NCBI GenBank assembly: GCA_021014325.1
Contig: CM037474.1
Location: forward strand, 19,896,488-19,960,487
DNA from: Plazaster borealis
Lineage: Eukaryota; Echinodermata; Asteroidea; Forcipulatida; Labidiasteridae
Length of the DNA stretch: 64,000 nucleotides
Direction: 5' to 3'
Of the stretch, positions 13,701-25,088 are shown piece by piece. Position 1 is the first letter of the stretch. Every line of letters starts with the position of its first letter. The position numbers were made by a program, and so were the translations under genes. The notes below the pieces were generated by a model that saw only the letters and a list, made by a program, of their open reading frames with translations, was not told where the DNA came from and made no database searches.

Positions 13701-16700
13701 TTGATTTCATATAGTAGGCCTTACATTTATGCTTTAATCGTGTTTAGTTGGCTTTTATTCTAGGACCAAGGCTGGTTGACAATTGTTGGTAGATTAGCCA
13801 ACCCAACCATACTACATTGTTACGAAAGGGATGTAAATAACAGAAATGTATGGAATATACCAGTGGTGACAATTGTTGGTAGCTTAGCCAACCGGACTAT
13901 ACTGCATTGTTACAAAAGTCAAAGGGGATGTAAATAACAGAAACTTTGTGCAGAGGCTGTGACAATCAATCAAATTATAGTTTGTCTGCTTGTTTTGTTT
14001 GAATCTGTGTATAAACAGCCGTTTGAGACCAGCTGGGCCGTGTGATAAAGGAGTGAACCAGATCTTTGTAAAAAGACGTTTATTGTAAGAGAATCAGAGA
14101 CAATGCACTGATTTAATCAAATGGCAAATTTAGTCTTTGAGGGGAGTTGACTTTGACTTGTGTGTGAAAAAAATGTGGAACCTTTAAAACTGATCTCTAA
14201 TTTTAGCCAGAGAGAGAGTTTGAAATTGTAAGAAGATGTTATCATGCTTTTAAGATTATTCCTTTGACAGCACAAAACACGTTTCTGCTCTTAAAGTTAC
14301 CAACAAAATAAAGTTTCAAACAAAATTCGAGGACATGTTTACTGCTGGGCTGTTTATTAACAATTTACAATACATGCTCCCAATGGACTATGTACACAAT
14401 AATATTTGAACTGTGTCTATGTACACATTATTAACACGCAACACTACAAGGAAATTGCGCCATGTGTGGGTTGGCATCATTGTGGGGACCCTGGTAGTTT
14501 ATGGTATGGGGAGCATGGACCCACTACAGAGAGTCTGAACCAACGTCATGACTTTCTGAGAATAACAAATGTTGTTGTGTATTCCTACAAGGACATCTTA
14601 ATAATCTTAAGGCGTTCTTTTTAGAAACCTGTAGATCAAAACAACTACCCCTGGATGGATGTTCAAATAATTACCATGTACACACTGGCCATGGGCGTTG
14701 TTTATCTCATGGTTAACCATCCATCTGATTTGGTAAATTATACTGCAATTGAACTGTCTGGTCTGTTGCTATGTTACTACCTAGTGTTTCTATAAAGAGC
14801 AATGACTATAGGAATGCCAATGTGTATTGGTTTGTTATTTCCAAAGATTTGTTTAATCCCAGTTCCAGTACAAAATAGTCTTATCTTTAGAAAACTATTG
14901 TTGGTCAGACAATATTTGTCAAGGTAGTAATCTGACAAGTTTTTTTGCAAACACACCTGTACTTCGGACATATAATGTAAAAATAAAGAAACACATTCAA
15001 CATTTCAGTTTGTTTGTAAAAAAATTACCTGACATGAATTAACAGACCATAAAATTTTAACTGTTAATATTATCTGACAGCTAGCCCCTAAAGTTTGGCT
15101 CACTCTTGAATACATTAGATGTCGTCATGGCAGTCAATTTGATTTATTTCTTCTCCTTGACAGTTTTTGAGAGCAGAGATAAGATAGTGATGGTGATGGA
15201 ACATGCTAGCGGTGGAGAACTCTATGATTTCATCAACGATTCGAAACTGACAGCACAGCAAACTAAAGAGCTATTCCAACAGATAGTAGCTGCTGTACAT
15301 TACATACATAAGGTGAGGACAATGGCCAAATGATCTTCCTAAACTCATAACTGTGGCATGTCAAATTGATAAACATGTTAAAGGATTCAAAATTTGAAGA
15401 AAACAAATCTTGCTGATACAAAAGAGCCTAAAAGAAGCATTTATGAATAGCTACTCTTTCTTGATTATGTCAAACAAGAGCCTCTGTACAGAAAATAATG
15501 CTCAAAATGTAATGTTTTGCTTGTTTATCCATGGTTTATTTTACAGAACAACATTGTGCACAGAGACTTGAAGTTGGAGAATATCTTACTAGATAGAGAC
15601 TTTAATGTCAAGGTCAGTATTAACATGGTATTGCTATTACTTGTAGACTGTTTCCCTGTTTTGAATAAAGAGACGCATTGGTATTAACAGTGTGAAGTTT
15701 GATGGGGGCAAGTTATCCTGCATGCAATATGCATTTTGGGTATTCGCCCTTTGCACAGATCCACCATGTGCGTGTAGAGCCTAGACTTCATGCTTCATTT
15801 GGATTTTATTTATGTATCTGTTTGGATGCAAGTGTCAATACATTACCGTGCCAATACAGAGTTATATAATGCTTCTATTCACTGCTGTCCCAAATTCGAG
15901 GCTCTACACGCAAATGTGAATAGCTGGTATTTCAGTGAGACACCAAGCAAACAGTCAAAGGTACGTGTCCATTAATCACTGGTAGTTGTGTGATGGATTG
16001 GAAGACTGGTGTCTCGCATCATTCACGAGCTGGAGGAGAGTGACTGTATCAGATGTTCAGGCTAATGTCTGAATATCAATAATTGAGGGCGCTGTTCGAA
16101 CGAAAAGAACTCCAACAACGCATAGCTCATTGGTCATTTGTATCTGCAATGCACACCCTCTACTGAAGCAATGTACAAAGAGTATCAGTACCACTTGACA
16201 TGCGAGTATGGAAAAATGATCTGAGTGACAGATGGCGATGCTAACATTTTAACTTGCCTCACAGCTGACTCGTGCAGATATTGATGTACTTGGTGCTCTC
16301 TGTACTCTATTAAAGAATACATTGGTTGATAATATTCCACCCATGCATCATGTATGGTACCACCATGACTTCAATATGATATCATCTTATGCATGCAGTG
16401 CCAACTTGTTCAACAATCAAACATGAGACTGAATTAAAGAATACTGGATACAAAGTTTCAAACATGTTCAATGTAATAGATGTTGATTATTTTTGCATCA
16501 GGGATAAAGAACATAATTTGTTTTTACCCTTACTACCTTGTCATTGCTAGAGTATACAGTGCTTAATATGCATCAATGTAAGGGTAAAAAACAAATTATA
16601 TTCATCCCCGATAAGAGGTACCTGCTGCTAAAACATAGGATTTGAACCGCCTCTAGCCACCCGGCTAGCTCGGTGGTTTAGTGGTAAGACATCTCTCTAG

Positions 16701-19700
16701 CAATGGAAAGGTCGTGGGTTTGAATCCCACCCGAGTGATTTGCCTGTGGATTTTTGTTCACAGAACTCGGGAAAGTACTGAGTATACAGTGCTTAACACA
16801 CATCGGTGTAAGGGTAAAAAACAAACTATATTTTCAATGTACCCACTAAAAGTCTTCCATAGTCAACCCTAGAGTGGGTCACAAGATCAGAAAAAAGGTT
16901 AATTCCTGCACATGTTTCCCAATTGTTTGACATTTCACAAGGGACTGTGAGATTGAACCAGTGCAAGTTGTATTTCATACAAATTAACCTCTTTAATTGG
17001 ACACACATTCCTGCGTCTACCACAGATACCGGATTCTTGAATATACCAGGTCATGGACCGTGACAGGAAACTCTTTGGGTTGAGGGTCTCTCTATGGTTG
17101 GAAGAAGTTTACCACAATGTCTCAAACTTTGTCATTGACATCAGGAAGTGCAGCCAGTTCATGTGGATATTTTATGGCTGCCCTTTATGGATAGATGTTG
17201 TATTGATATTGTATTGACACCTGTACTTCCTGACAAAATATGCATGGTCGGAATTCAGTGTGGTTTTTTCCTTTTGTTTCTGTTCTTACATGTGAAACAT
17301 TTCCTTTTGAGAATTCTTCTTGTGTAACTTGTAGTTGTATAATCCACTTGATGGCAAGAGGAAATGGCCTTTCCTTTGATGATTTTCTGCTGATACCTCT
17401 CCATAAAACCTCCAAAACCAAATAAAATGCAACCAATTTATGTTGGCACTTTGGCATATCAAAACCATTCAACCAAGTTAATGTTCTTTTGACTGAAAAT
17501 CCTGTTTCAAAAATATTTCTTTTGAAAAATGCATCATCCTCGTCATTATTGGTTTGTTCAGAATACTTTTCACTAATTGGGAAGTACATGTTATAACAAA
17601 TTCCACGTCCTAAAATGGTTTTTACCCATTATCCATGGACCCACTTAATTTCATAGTCTCCTTTCAAGTCAGTTTCCCCTAAAGTAAAGGTCTCCTGCAG
17701 ACAGAGCTTGTATTTCATATAGGATTGTAACCATCCATGGACCCAGTTCATAGTCTCCTTTCAAGTCAGTTTCCAGTAGAGTAAAGGTCTCTTGCAGACA
17801 TAGCTGTCAAATAGGATTGTTACCCTATAAAGGACGCAGTTCATAGTCTCCTTTCAAGTCAGTTTCCCCTAGAGTAAGGGTCTCTTGCAGACATAGCTGT
17901 ATCATAAAAATAGGATTGTTGTCCTTAAAGGACCAAGTTCGTAGTCTCCTTTCGAGCGTAAGGAGTAAGGGTCTCCCTTAGACAGATCTGGTATTTCATA
18001 ATGGGATTGTAACCCTATTATCAATGGACCCAGTTCATAGTCTCCTTTCAAGTCAGTTTCCCCTACAGTAAGGGTCTCCCGTAGACAGATCTGGTATTTC
18101 ATATAGGATTGTAACCTTATTATCAAAGGACCCACTTCATAGTCTCCTTTCAAGTCAGTTTCCCCTACAGTAAGGGTCTCCCGTAGACAGATCTGGTATT
18201 TCATAATAGGATTGTAACCTTATTATCAAAGGACCCACTTCATGGCCTACTCAAGCCTGTCATTTCATATTATCTGGGAGTGGAAGAGGTCTTAACTTCT
18301 GTCAAGTTTTATCAGCTGGAATGTGTGATGTCAGCAGATCGGATGGTTTATGGTTTTTTTCAGGAATACAAATATTTTGCCTGAAGGACATTATTAAATG
18401 ATTAAATTGTTTGGTTAGAGTGGGGGGGGGCGAGGGGTGCTGAAAGTAGATTTTTATGTCAAGATTATAAAATAATAAATCAACGGGTTTTCTTGGTGTT
18501 GAGCCAACTCTCTTTGGTTATGTACATGCTTCTCTATTGTCCAGTGATGACTACATCCAAGTATCCCCATCCCTTAATCCAGTGTCATTTGTAAAACCAC
18601 AGAAAAATTAACTCTCTGTACAAAATTGGAAGAGACTACTTTGTAAGCAGTGACAAATTTGCATGTCTAGTACCATATGTGTAGGCCTATTGTAGGTCCA
18701 ATCTGTTGTTGGTAGTTCTAAAAGCTGCAGTCTTTTTGTTGTAAACCACATCAAAACTAATAAAAACAAACAAAATTCCAACCCTAATTTGAGCACTGCA
18801 TGTTTGTCTTTCATAGCAGTGTAGGTATTTCCAACAACAATCACAATATTTCCCTGGTACGATAAGAATTAACCTGCTGTGTGCAATTCAACCACAATCA
18901 CAACTGATATTTCAAATTATATCCAACCTTGCAGAACAATGTTTTTCATCAGTTTCTGTTTTCATATTTTGACACATCTGCTGGTATTTGCATCAAACCT
19001 CAATGGCCACAACTCCCGGGGCTGGTATGTCCTTGGAGCTGGAGTCCTCAAACCTGACTGCATCTTGAATTGTAACTCCCGTGTTTTGACACCAGCATGG
19101 CGCTGTATGGTAACTCCGTGTTTTGACACAGCATGGCGCTGTCGACCCTGACTGTGAACGTCTGCAATGCAATACTCATTTACACCTGCAGGTGACCAGC
19201 TGTATGTTAAGTCGGCAGCTCACAGAGACCAGATTGGATTAAGGTTAAATGAAAAATGTGTTGGAGTAACCACCCTGTGTGAACAGAAAGCCTAGAACTG
19301 TTTTACGAAACCATACGGTAGACATAAGTCAACATACGTGAAGCATGGTACGCCATTGGTAACAACTTTATCAAGTTGACTGTAGTATTACTATTTGCTT
19401 ACTTGATGTAAGTTGACAAAGGTTCACATTTTGGTTATCCTTGCGATCAAATTAATCTTCAAGAAAATAAGGACAGGGTTTTAAGACTGAAAAATGTAGA
19501 TATGAACCAGGTTAAAGCTAAGAATTAACTATAAATAAATAGTAAGAAAATACTTTAAATAAATTTTAAACTTGCGGGTACAACCATGTGTAAATCTCTT
19601 TGTGGGAGTGTTGGCTCTGAAAAGAGCCGGTGTGGTCTCGACGTTTCGAACAGTATACTCTGGTTAAAGCTGATGGTCAGGTGGTATAAAGTGTTTTGGT

Positions 19701-22700
19701 TACCTGATAGATGTACATGTAGCAACCAACGCAAAGTCAACATCTGAGTTACACAGTACTGGTACCCTTGCTCTATGGTACACATATTTCTGAAGCGGAA
19801 GTGGGTTTCATTCCTGGTGCACATGCAGGTAATCTGCATTCTGCATATTGATTAACTGTTTTATTTTATGACCAGAACTCAATTTCAAACAGCTTTACAA
19901 CATTTTTGCTAATAAAAAACCCAGGTTATCAGTTACAGTTAACTGTTAATCCTCCAGTTGTTATAATACGGTCATGCGCGGGACAGCATTCTTCTGAGCA
20001 ACAGTAATTGGGTTTATTTTTGTTGTCCCTGACCCGCATGATTTGTCGTTGTTTTTCCTGTGTTTGTTTTTTCTTTCCACGTTTATTCGTTTTGTTCCCC
20101 TCCTGCATGCTCTACCCTCATTCGCTCAACTTGTTTTGGCTCCAAATTGTCTTTTTCCCTTGCTTTTATTATTTGTTTCTATTATTTATTAAAAAAAATT
20201 CCCACTTTTTATAACATGTAATTCATTATCTAGGGCCTACTTATTTAAACGTTTACAAATTGTAAACATTTATGTTTTTTGTTTGGTTTACTTCTTCTTT
20301 TATCTTCATGTACTTGTTTCTTTGTTATTTGTCTTGGTCAAATAAATAATTATAATAATAACAGACAGTAAATGCCTCGTCTGGTAACCATTTCCGGTAA
20401 GCAGAATTGTTTTGTGCTCGGGTAATCATGAAACAATGATAAAACTGAGTCCTATCTCCGTTATGTTTTTGTTGTTGATCATTCATGAAGTGTACGTTGC
20501 CCGAGTTGATGACCTCATTCTGTGGCTTCCCCAGTCATGTCAAATCTTATTATGTGGCTGTTAACAAGATGAAATGTAACAATAAGGGTTTCTTTCTTAT
20601 TAAACCTGCCTGGATGTGATATCAGTTACTGAACAGTCATCAATGGCTGCACATTCCTGGATGGTGTGAGTGGCACACAAAACCCCAGGGGGCCCGTCTG
20701 GCTCATAAATAGTCAAAAATATCTCTTGTGAGAAGTTCAGTGGTAACAACAAGGGAAAGGTAGCTGTGTTGTGGTTACACTGGGAGGTTCGCAGGTCTTT
20801 ATAGTGTTGTATTTAGTTACATTGAGAATGTCCCCTCCCACCAACTTTCAAATGAAAAATATTCCCTGGTTTCTAGATCTGTGCTGGGCTCTAAGATATG
20901 CCATAGTTGTGGTGATTGTGACTGTTGGTGGGGGGGGGGGATAAATTAACAGTTTTCAATCTTTAAATAAGGTGGTGTTAATTGTCACTGCCTTAAGAAA
21001 CAAGGGCATCTTTAAGAGCTTTTGTTGTTAATCTAATATTGTTTCTGTCCGTCAGGAGAATTGATGACTATACATAAACAACAAAAATAATAAAATAAAA
21101 GTCATATGGTTTCCGGATTGTTGTACCACCATGTGTTGTATCTACTTTTGCCGAGAAGAATTAAGTTTTCAGTTCAGTGTGTCTTTCTTGAAAATGCATT
21201 GGCCTATTCACAATAGCTGCACTTGTGAATCATGTGACTTATATCACCATCTGGTGAATGCGCTGTGTTAATTCTTCATATTTACTCATGTCTAAATTCT
21301 TGAGACTGAGCTTAATGGTTTTTCTTGGTCTGGGTTTGTCTTGGACTGGAAGATACTCAATCACTTGGGGTGAGGATAGCTTGAGTCAGTTTCCTCTTTG
21401 ATCCCCTGTGGTACCATCGGAAGTCACACACTCATTCTTGTTGGTGTCCTTCCTGTATAGTGGCTTTCCTAGTGGTAGCAGTGGTAGGAATGACAGCCTC
21501 CTAGCCTTGAGTTGCAAATGTTGTTGTCAACTTGAAAACTTTAAACCTCAAACCTCAAACCTCAAACAAAATGGCCGACATTTCACATTTAAACATGGGG
21601 TGTAGATGTTTGAAGCATTGGTTTTTGGACGAGTAAATTCTTATCCTTCGGTTTTAGTTTAGTTGTCAATAACCACATCACACACCCAAACCTGTGAAAG
21701 TTTCAAGTTTGCTGGTCCCATTGTAATAAACAAAAAATGGTTGATGCTTTGTCAGAGATTTTGTGCACATTTCATATTCTAATTCAGGTTTATTTTTATT
21801 GGAATCAGAATATTAGCAACGGTGATTTTTGAAATTTCCAAATTCTATTTTCTCGACTTTGATAGAAACTTCAGACATAAATATTTCTCTAGAGGAGTGG
21901 TACTGGTATGCACTTAAGAATCAGTGAGCTTTCAGTTTCTTTGGAGGATTTGTACTAGTGTGAACTTTTAGAACCAGTGAGCTTTCAGATGCAAATATTT
22001 CTTTGGAGGATTTTAAAACCAGTGAGCTTTCAGATTGAAACTAATTTGACCCAATCTTTTCATCATTTCAGATTGCTGACTTTGGCCTGTCAAGTAAGTT
22101 TGACCACAGCAGGTTGCTGGACACCTTCTGTGGAAGTCCACTCTATGCATCACCAGAGATCATCAATGGCTCTCCATACCATGGACCAGAGGTAGGAAGT
22201 TAGCCTTTATAACAGTTATTGTGTCTACATTTCTGTAGGACGACTATCAAGCATACCTCTCAACATCAGAACACTCAACCTTATCCAAAAGCACAATGTT
22301 GCGCTGTTTTGCCCCTAGGTAACTCTGGGTGCTGTTTACTCTGTCTCAACAAGATACATTGTGCTTTATTTATGTCAATCTTAAAAGTTATTTTGCAAAC
22401 TGGGCATTAGCAGAGAAATCAAGTGTCAAAACCATACTGTAAAAGATTTCAGACATTTGCTAATCTTTGAAGAATATTGCCAACTCATTGACAGTTTTTT
22501 TTTACCCTTTTGTGAATATTGAAATTATGGTTTCCCTTTATTTGCAATGACAGTATGCATAGTGTTGTCAAAGAATTGATTCAGGTCCAGTAGAGTGACT
22601 TGGCAGATCCTCTCTGTGTTTGTGTGGTCATTCAATCTATCATGTACACCACAGCTCCAAGCAGAACAATGCAATCTGTCGGTCACTCTGTCACTTAACC

Positions 22701-24954
22701 TTAACACAACCTGTAGCTATATACAGGCTAGTGTGGGGTACTTTTCACATCAGAAGTCCAGTATTTCATTCCAAGAATGTAATGCATCAAAAGAAAGATC
22801 TTCCCTGTTAATGCACTAACTATTCTTTCCCTGAACCACTTTTCTGATTAATGCATGAACTGTATTCTAATTTAAACGCTGCGTTATTCTGTTTCAGGCG
22901 AAATTGAAAGCTTCTCAAAACAGTCATTCAATTTCTCTTAGTAGGCAAATGTTTGTTTGCGTCATGCGATTTAAAAAGATAACCACTCAATTTAACAATC
23001 GCAGCAGCTTTCCGCAGAAATCTCCTTCCAGTTGCACCTACTCTACTAAACTGAATGCCGATTTTGCATGGTTAAAAAGAACGCCTTAAAAGTTTAATGG
23101 AACTGAACGCTTCTCAAAGTGAAATTGAATGACAGTTTCAACTGAAGAGGCGAAATCACTTTAATATGAAAGCGTGAAATAGGTTGCTTTTTTGCTTAAA
23201 ATGACCGGGAAAACATATACTTTTGCATCATGACAAGCTTTTTCAATAATCAATTGGTATACATTATGTAGACAAGTCTTGTGCATACTGATAAGTTGAG
23301 AATTGTTAAAGCGTGCTATTTTGTCTACACCAATGTACTGAAACTGGGCACCCATTCAACCCAAGGTTTGATTACTCAAAAGACCATAAGACTTACATGG
23401 TCTATGATCACATAGACAATCAACAGACTCCTTACAAACAGCGCCCTCACTGAGGTCAAAGGAAGACCTATCACTGGCTGAGAGTTTAACCTTAGAGATG
23501 GCAGTCTATGCAAGGGGGTCAATTCTGTTTATGTCATTTCTAATGTTTGAATGTGTTCTTCTTTATTGCCACTCAGGTTGACTGCTGGAGTCTTGGTGTG
23601 ATTCTATACGCCATGGTTTACAGGACTATGCCATTCCATGGAGCTGATTTCACTCAACTCAAGACACAGATCGCTAAGGGTGACTTTGTTGAACCTCCAG
23701 AATTATCAGGTAAAAAAAACGGAAACATTTCATGTCCATGTATTCTTGGAGATTAGCTTTGTAAAATGAAAAGATTATTGATATGCACATAGGATAAAAG
23801 CATCACCCCCATCCTCCCAATCAAGCCTCCTCTTCCTCCTGTTAATCATTTTTTATTTATTAAAGATGATGATTGATGGTGACATTGATTTATTTTGTTT
23901 TTTCTTAGATGCATCTGATTTAATTCATCGCATGTTGACCGTTGACCCGAAGAAGCGGATCCCAATCGAGGGGATCATAAACCACCCCTGGGTCAGGGAC
24001 AGAGGCTCACATCCACGCAGGAAAAGCCAAGATGTCCTCCGCCTCAGACGAACAGAGATCCTTTCACATTCTGTGAAGTCATCGGGGGAATATACCCATC
24101 CTGTGGTCTTGACCACATCACAAGAAACAGCTAAGAAGCCACTTGCTAGCATCCTTAAGAAACCACAGAGAAGATCTTCACATAGTCCGGGTAGAGAAAA
24201 TGCATCTTCTGACTCCACTAGTCTGTTGGATGAAAAGAAAGCTACCAGTAGACCTAAGAAAGACCAGAATGAAACAACGGAGCCAGTTAAAAAGGGGATC
24301 TTGAAGAGGCGGGCGAAGGATAGTGGAGGAGATAGTGGATTGGAGATCAATGAGTCCGGGCAGAATAAGAGTGGTGGCAGTTTAGATTCAGTCACTGGGG
24401 ATCATGATAAAGAAGTGATATTGAGGGAGAAAAATAAAAGAGATTCAGGAATTGATCAGGACTTGGCTTGCTGCATCGTCAATGAAAGTTCTTCCACTCA
24501 GTATGAAACCTGTAAACTCAGAGTTCATCCTAGACTCCATTTCAGCAATATTAGCAAACGTCACTCTCGGGGGAAATACTCTAGAGTCACACAGGTATGG
24601 GAGTCTATCTACACCACCACTCAGGCGCAAGAACTGGCCATCAAAATACCTCCCCAAAATGGCCCCGACCTGGCTGCACTCAAACATGACAACTCAAGCT
24701 CAAGCAATGAGGATATTTTAGAAATCTTAGACTCCCCTGCTCTGAGGACGCCCACAGTTAAGCAACAGTTTCAATATCATGTGGAGGAGACGGAGACCTT
24801 GAAGGTGGATGTTCAACATTCTCCAAGTGTTGATCTAGCTGAAGATGACAGCTATACAAGGGATGAACTTGTGAGTGCAATGGATGAGGAACTCTTGGAA
24901 GTTTATCAAAAAGCTCTTAAAATATCACAGGCTTTTTCAAGTGATCGGAGATAA
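1525..24954 (+). CDS. NUAK1: NUAK family SNF1-like Ser/Thr protein kinase (complete, 7 coding exons)
   Basis: Joined exons 1525-1788, 3889-4009, 15164-15312, 15547-15612, 22072-22191, 23577-23709 and 23909-24954 give 632 codons with all phases matching; human NUAK1/2 are about 661/628. Residues 1-60 are a Ser-rich tail. The kinase domain spans about 63-313: glycine loop GCGTYGKV (70-77), VAVK lysine 92, helix-C Glu 111, HRDLKLEN (183-190), DFG (203-205), activation-loop [14 protein letters not shown] with Thr 218 as the expected LKB1 site, and APE-type SPE. The text IADFGLS, GELYDFI and [13 protein letters not shown] is typical of the AMPK-related NUAK branch. The tail carries SILKK (365-369) and GILKRR (414-419), resembling the GILK motifs through which NUAK1 binds PP1-beta. 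The ATG has a strong context (AAAAATGG) after an in-frame stop. One gene probably stands for both vertebrate paralogues, so the symbol is family-level. Confidence 0.93.
1789..3888. other. NUAK intron 1
   Basis: AT-rich intron with no coding or RNA gene seen. Near 3765-3825 a short stretch followed by TTATTATTATTAG resembles the microsatellite-tailed 3' end of a LINE, but there is too little of it to classify. Confidence 0.6.
3889..4009 (+). CDS. NUAK1: NUAK coding exon 2
   Basis: Follows a polypyrimidine tract and AG. It encodes VAVK with the ATP-binding lysine 92, then helix C ([13 protein letters not shown]) and HPHIIKVTE. It ends in phase 1 before GTGAGA. Confidence 0.93.
4045..4216. mobile_element. 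Short inverted-repeat element, GGGCC..TTTCATA family (copy 1)
   Basis: Begins GGGCCTTATTTCATAAAGCT and ends with the near mirror image around AGCTCTATGAAATTGGGC. The interior resembles the copy at 12534-12727 in reverse, including the TGGTAACCAGCCAAA segment. It is a MITE-like non-autonomous element; target duplications are not clear. Confidence 0.65.
5425..6138. mobile_element. Non-autonomous DNA transposon with long TIRs and 9-bp target duplication
   Basis: The left end reads TAGACTTGATTCAAGTCCCG, and the right end is its near-perfect inverse (CGGGATTGGGACTTGAGTCAAGTCTA, in two parts). Both ends abut the identical 9-mer TGGCTGCTG (5416-5424 and 6139-6147), a clean target-site duplication. 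The element is 714 bp, with a GC-rich left half containing CpGs. No transposase frame remains. A 9-bp duplication is compatible with Mutator-like or related superfamilies; the assignment is inference. Confidence 0.8.
6949..7337 (-). mobile_element. TTAA-flanked MITE, subfamily 2 (copy A)
   Basis: Bounded by TTAA at 6945-6948 and 7338-7341. Its interior (AATCTGAGAAACAGTACTGC, TAATCTGCAATTGGAATACA) matches copies at 45636-46022 and 53900-54210 on the opposite strand. The ends begin AGGG and share the TTTGGTAATT/AATTACCAAA type of inverted terminus. TTAA duplication is typical of the piggyBac and Kolobok superfamilies. Confidence 0.8.
12534..12727. mobile_element. Short inverted-repeat element, GGGCCCAATTTCAT family (copy 2)
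   Basis: The left end GGGCCCAATTTCATAGAGCT and right end AGCTTTATGAAATTGGGCCC are inverse copies; internal CTTAAGCA motifs repeat this symmetry. It is a MITE with about 30-bp termini, related to 4045-4216 and weakly to 36640-36906. Confidence 0.8.
13778..13945. repeat. Two-copy tandem duplication, 90-bp period
   Basis: GACAATTGTTGGTAG starts at 13778 and again at 13868. Both copies run on through TTAGCCAACC and GGATGTAAATAACAGAAA with several differences. Confidence 0.8.
15164..15312 (+). CDS. NUAK1: NUAK coding exon 3
   Basis: Encodes [18 protein letters not shown] and ELYDFIND: the hinge and start of the C-lobe, through helix E ([13 protein letters not shown]). A phase-1 acceptor completes Val 129, and it ends in phase 0 before GTGAGG. 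Confidence 0.93.
15547..15612 (+). CDS. NUAK1: NUAK coding exon 4 (catalytic loop)
   Basis: A 22-codon exon encoding [18 protein letters not shown] and the following FNVK, which holds the catalytic Asp 185 and Lys 187. AG and GTCAGT border it. Confidence 0.93.
16494..16830 (+). mobile_element. tRNA-derived SINE copies, partly inverted
   Basis: Positions 16660-16735 read like a tRNA half: A-box-like TAGCTCGGTGGTTTAGTGG and B-box-like GGGTTTGAATCCC. A tail follows (CACAGAACTCGGGAAAGTAC, ACAGTGCTTAACACACATCG, TGTAAGGGTAAAAAACAAA). The same tail occurs just upstream at about 16555-16605, with an inverted partner at 16496-16535 (GGGATAAAGAACATAATTTG), forming a hairpin. A reverse-strand B-box-like TTTGAACCGCC lies at 16640-16650. 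The sequence does not close into a normal tRNA cloverleaf, so I call it a SINE and not a tRNA gene. A related copy is at 52822-53080. Confidence 0.75.
17632..18245. repeat. Tandem repeat, about 97-bp unit, six copies
   Basis: ATAGTCTCCTTTCAAGTCAG recurs at about 17653, 17750, 17843, (17941), 18037 and 18139. Each copy is followed by a CCCCTA.AGTAAGGGTCTC segment, TATTTCATA and AGGATTGTAACC. Spacing varies from 93 to 103 bp. A reverse-strand frame through the array is only a repeat artefact. Confidence 0.9.
19568..19655 (-). repeat. Dispersed repeat carrying a histone-type 3' stem-loop (copy 1)
   Basis: About 90 bp shared with 44012-44103, from GCGGGTACAACCA to TTTCGAACAGTATA. On the minus strand positions 19628-19613 read GGCTCTTTTCAGAGCC, a perfect 6-bp stem with a TTTC loop. 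It is followed by AACACTCCCACAAAGAGAT. This matches the form of the metazoan replication-dependent histone mRNA end. No histone coding sequence lies next to it. Confidence 0.7.
21890..22055 (+). repeat. Short degenerate triplication before NUAK exon 5
   Basis: The segment CAGTGAGCTTTCAG with a nearby TTTGGAGGATT recurs three times, at about 21925, 21977 and 22020, just upstream of the polypyrimidine tract of exon 5. Confidence 0.7.
22072..22191 (+). CDS. NUAK1: NUAK coding exon 5 (activation segment)
   Basis: Exactly 40 codons, from [10 protein letters not shown] to GSPYHGPE. It contains the magnesium-binding DFG and the activation-loop Thr 218. Acceptor TTTCAG, donor GTAGGA. Confidence 0.93.
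23577..23709 (+). CDS. NUAK1: NUAK coding exon 6
   Basis: Encodes [20 protein letters not shown] and the rest of the helix F/G region up to EPPELS. Ends in phase 1 before GTAAAA. Confidence 0.93.
23909..24954 (+). CDS. NUAK1: NUAK coding exon 7 (end of kinase domain and regulatory tail)
   Basis: Starts by completing Asp 285 and encodes [15 protein letters not shown] and NHPWV, the last kinase helices. About 320 tail residues rich in Ser, Lys and acidic residues follow, and TAA is at 24952-24954. The tail is low in predicted order and contains [17 protein letters not shown] (422-427) and an acidic C-terminus. It is one large uninterrupted exon, and the open frame matches the kinase frame. Confidence 0.93.
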
Positions 24955-25082
24955 CCCATTTTAAATTCACACCGATTAAACTACAGATTTCCCTTGAATA
25001 ATCTCAAATTGTGCTGCCTTTAAGAAACACTTTTTTTTGTACTCAGACATGTTTGTGTACATGCAAATATTTGTGTCTGAAA

Positions 25083-25088
25083 AATAAA
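25083..25088 (+). terminator. Possible NUAK polyadenylation signal
   Basis: AATAAA lies 129 bases after the stop codon. It is a canonical signal but could be chance in AT-rich DNA; other signals further on are possible. Confidence 0.4.

Larger units (their letters stand above)
4010..15163. other. NUAK intron 2 (11.2 kb)
   Basis: The longest kinase intron. Apart from the separately listed elements (4045-4216, 5425-6138, 6949-7337, 12534-12727, 13778-13945) I see AT-rich unique-looking sequence. A region near 8526-8600 begins with a CAAT tetranucleotide run and may be the reversed 3' end of a LINE. No nested gene is evident. Confidence 0.5.
15613..22071. other. NUAK intron 4 (6.5 kb)
   Basis: Contains the SINE cluster (16494-16830), the 97-bp tandem array (17632-18245), the stem-loop-bearing repeat (19568-19655) and a small triplication next to exon 5. 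The rest shows no gene. An inverted pair, TGTAGAGCCT near 15775 and AGGCTCTACAC near 15899, suggests one more degraded short element. The T-rich segment 20008-20350 ends in TAATAATAA and may be a LINE 3'UTR. Confidence 0.5.

Noticed and set aside
16660..16735. Functional tRNA gene
   Set aside because: A- and B-box-like motifs are present, but the arms do not form a full cloverleaf and the sequence continues into a shared SINE tail.
17902..18204. Reverse-strand frame with internal protein repeats
   Set aside because: It lies wholly in the 97-bp tandem array, and the repeat structure explains the periodic peptide.
19555..19839. Histone gene beside the stem-loop
   Set aside because: No histone-fold peptide is visible in any frame nearby; only the 3'-end-like motif is there.
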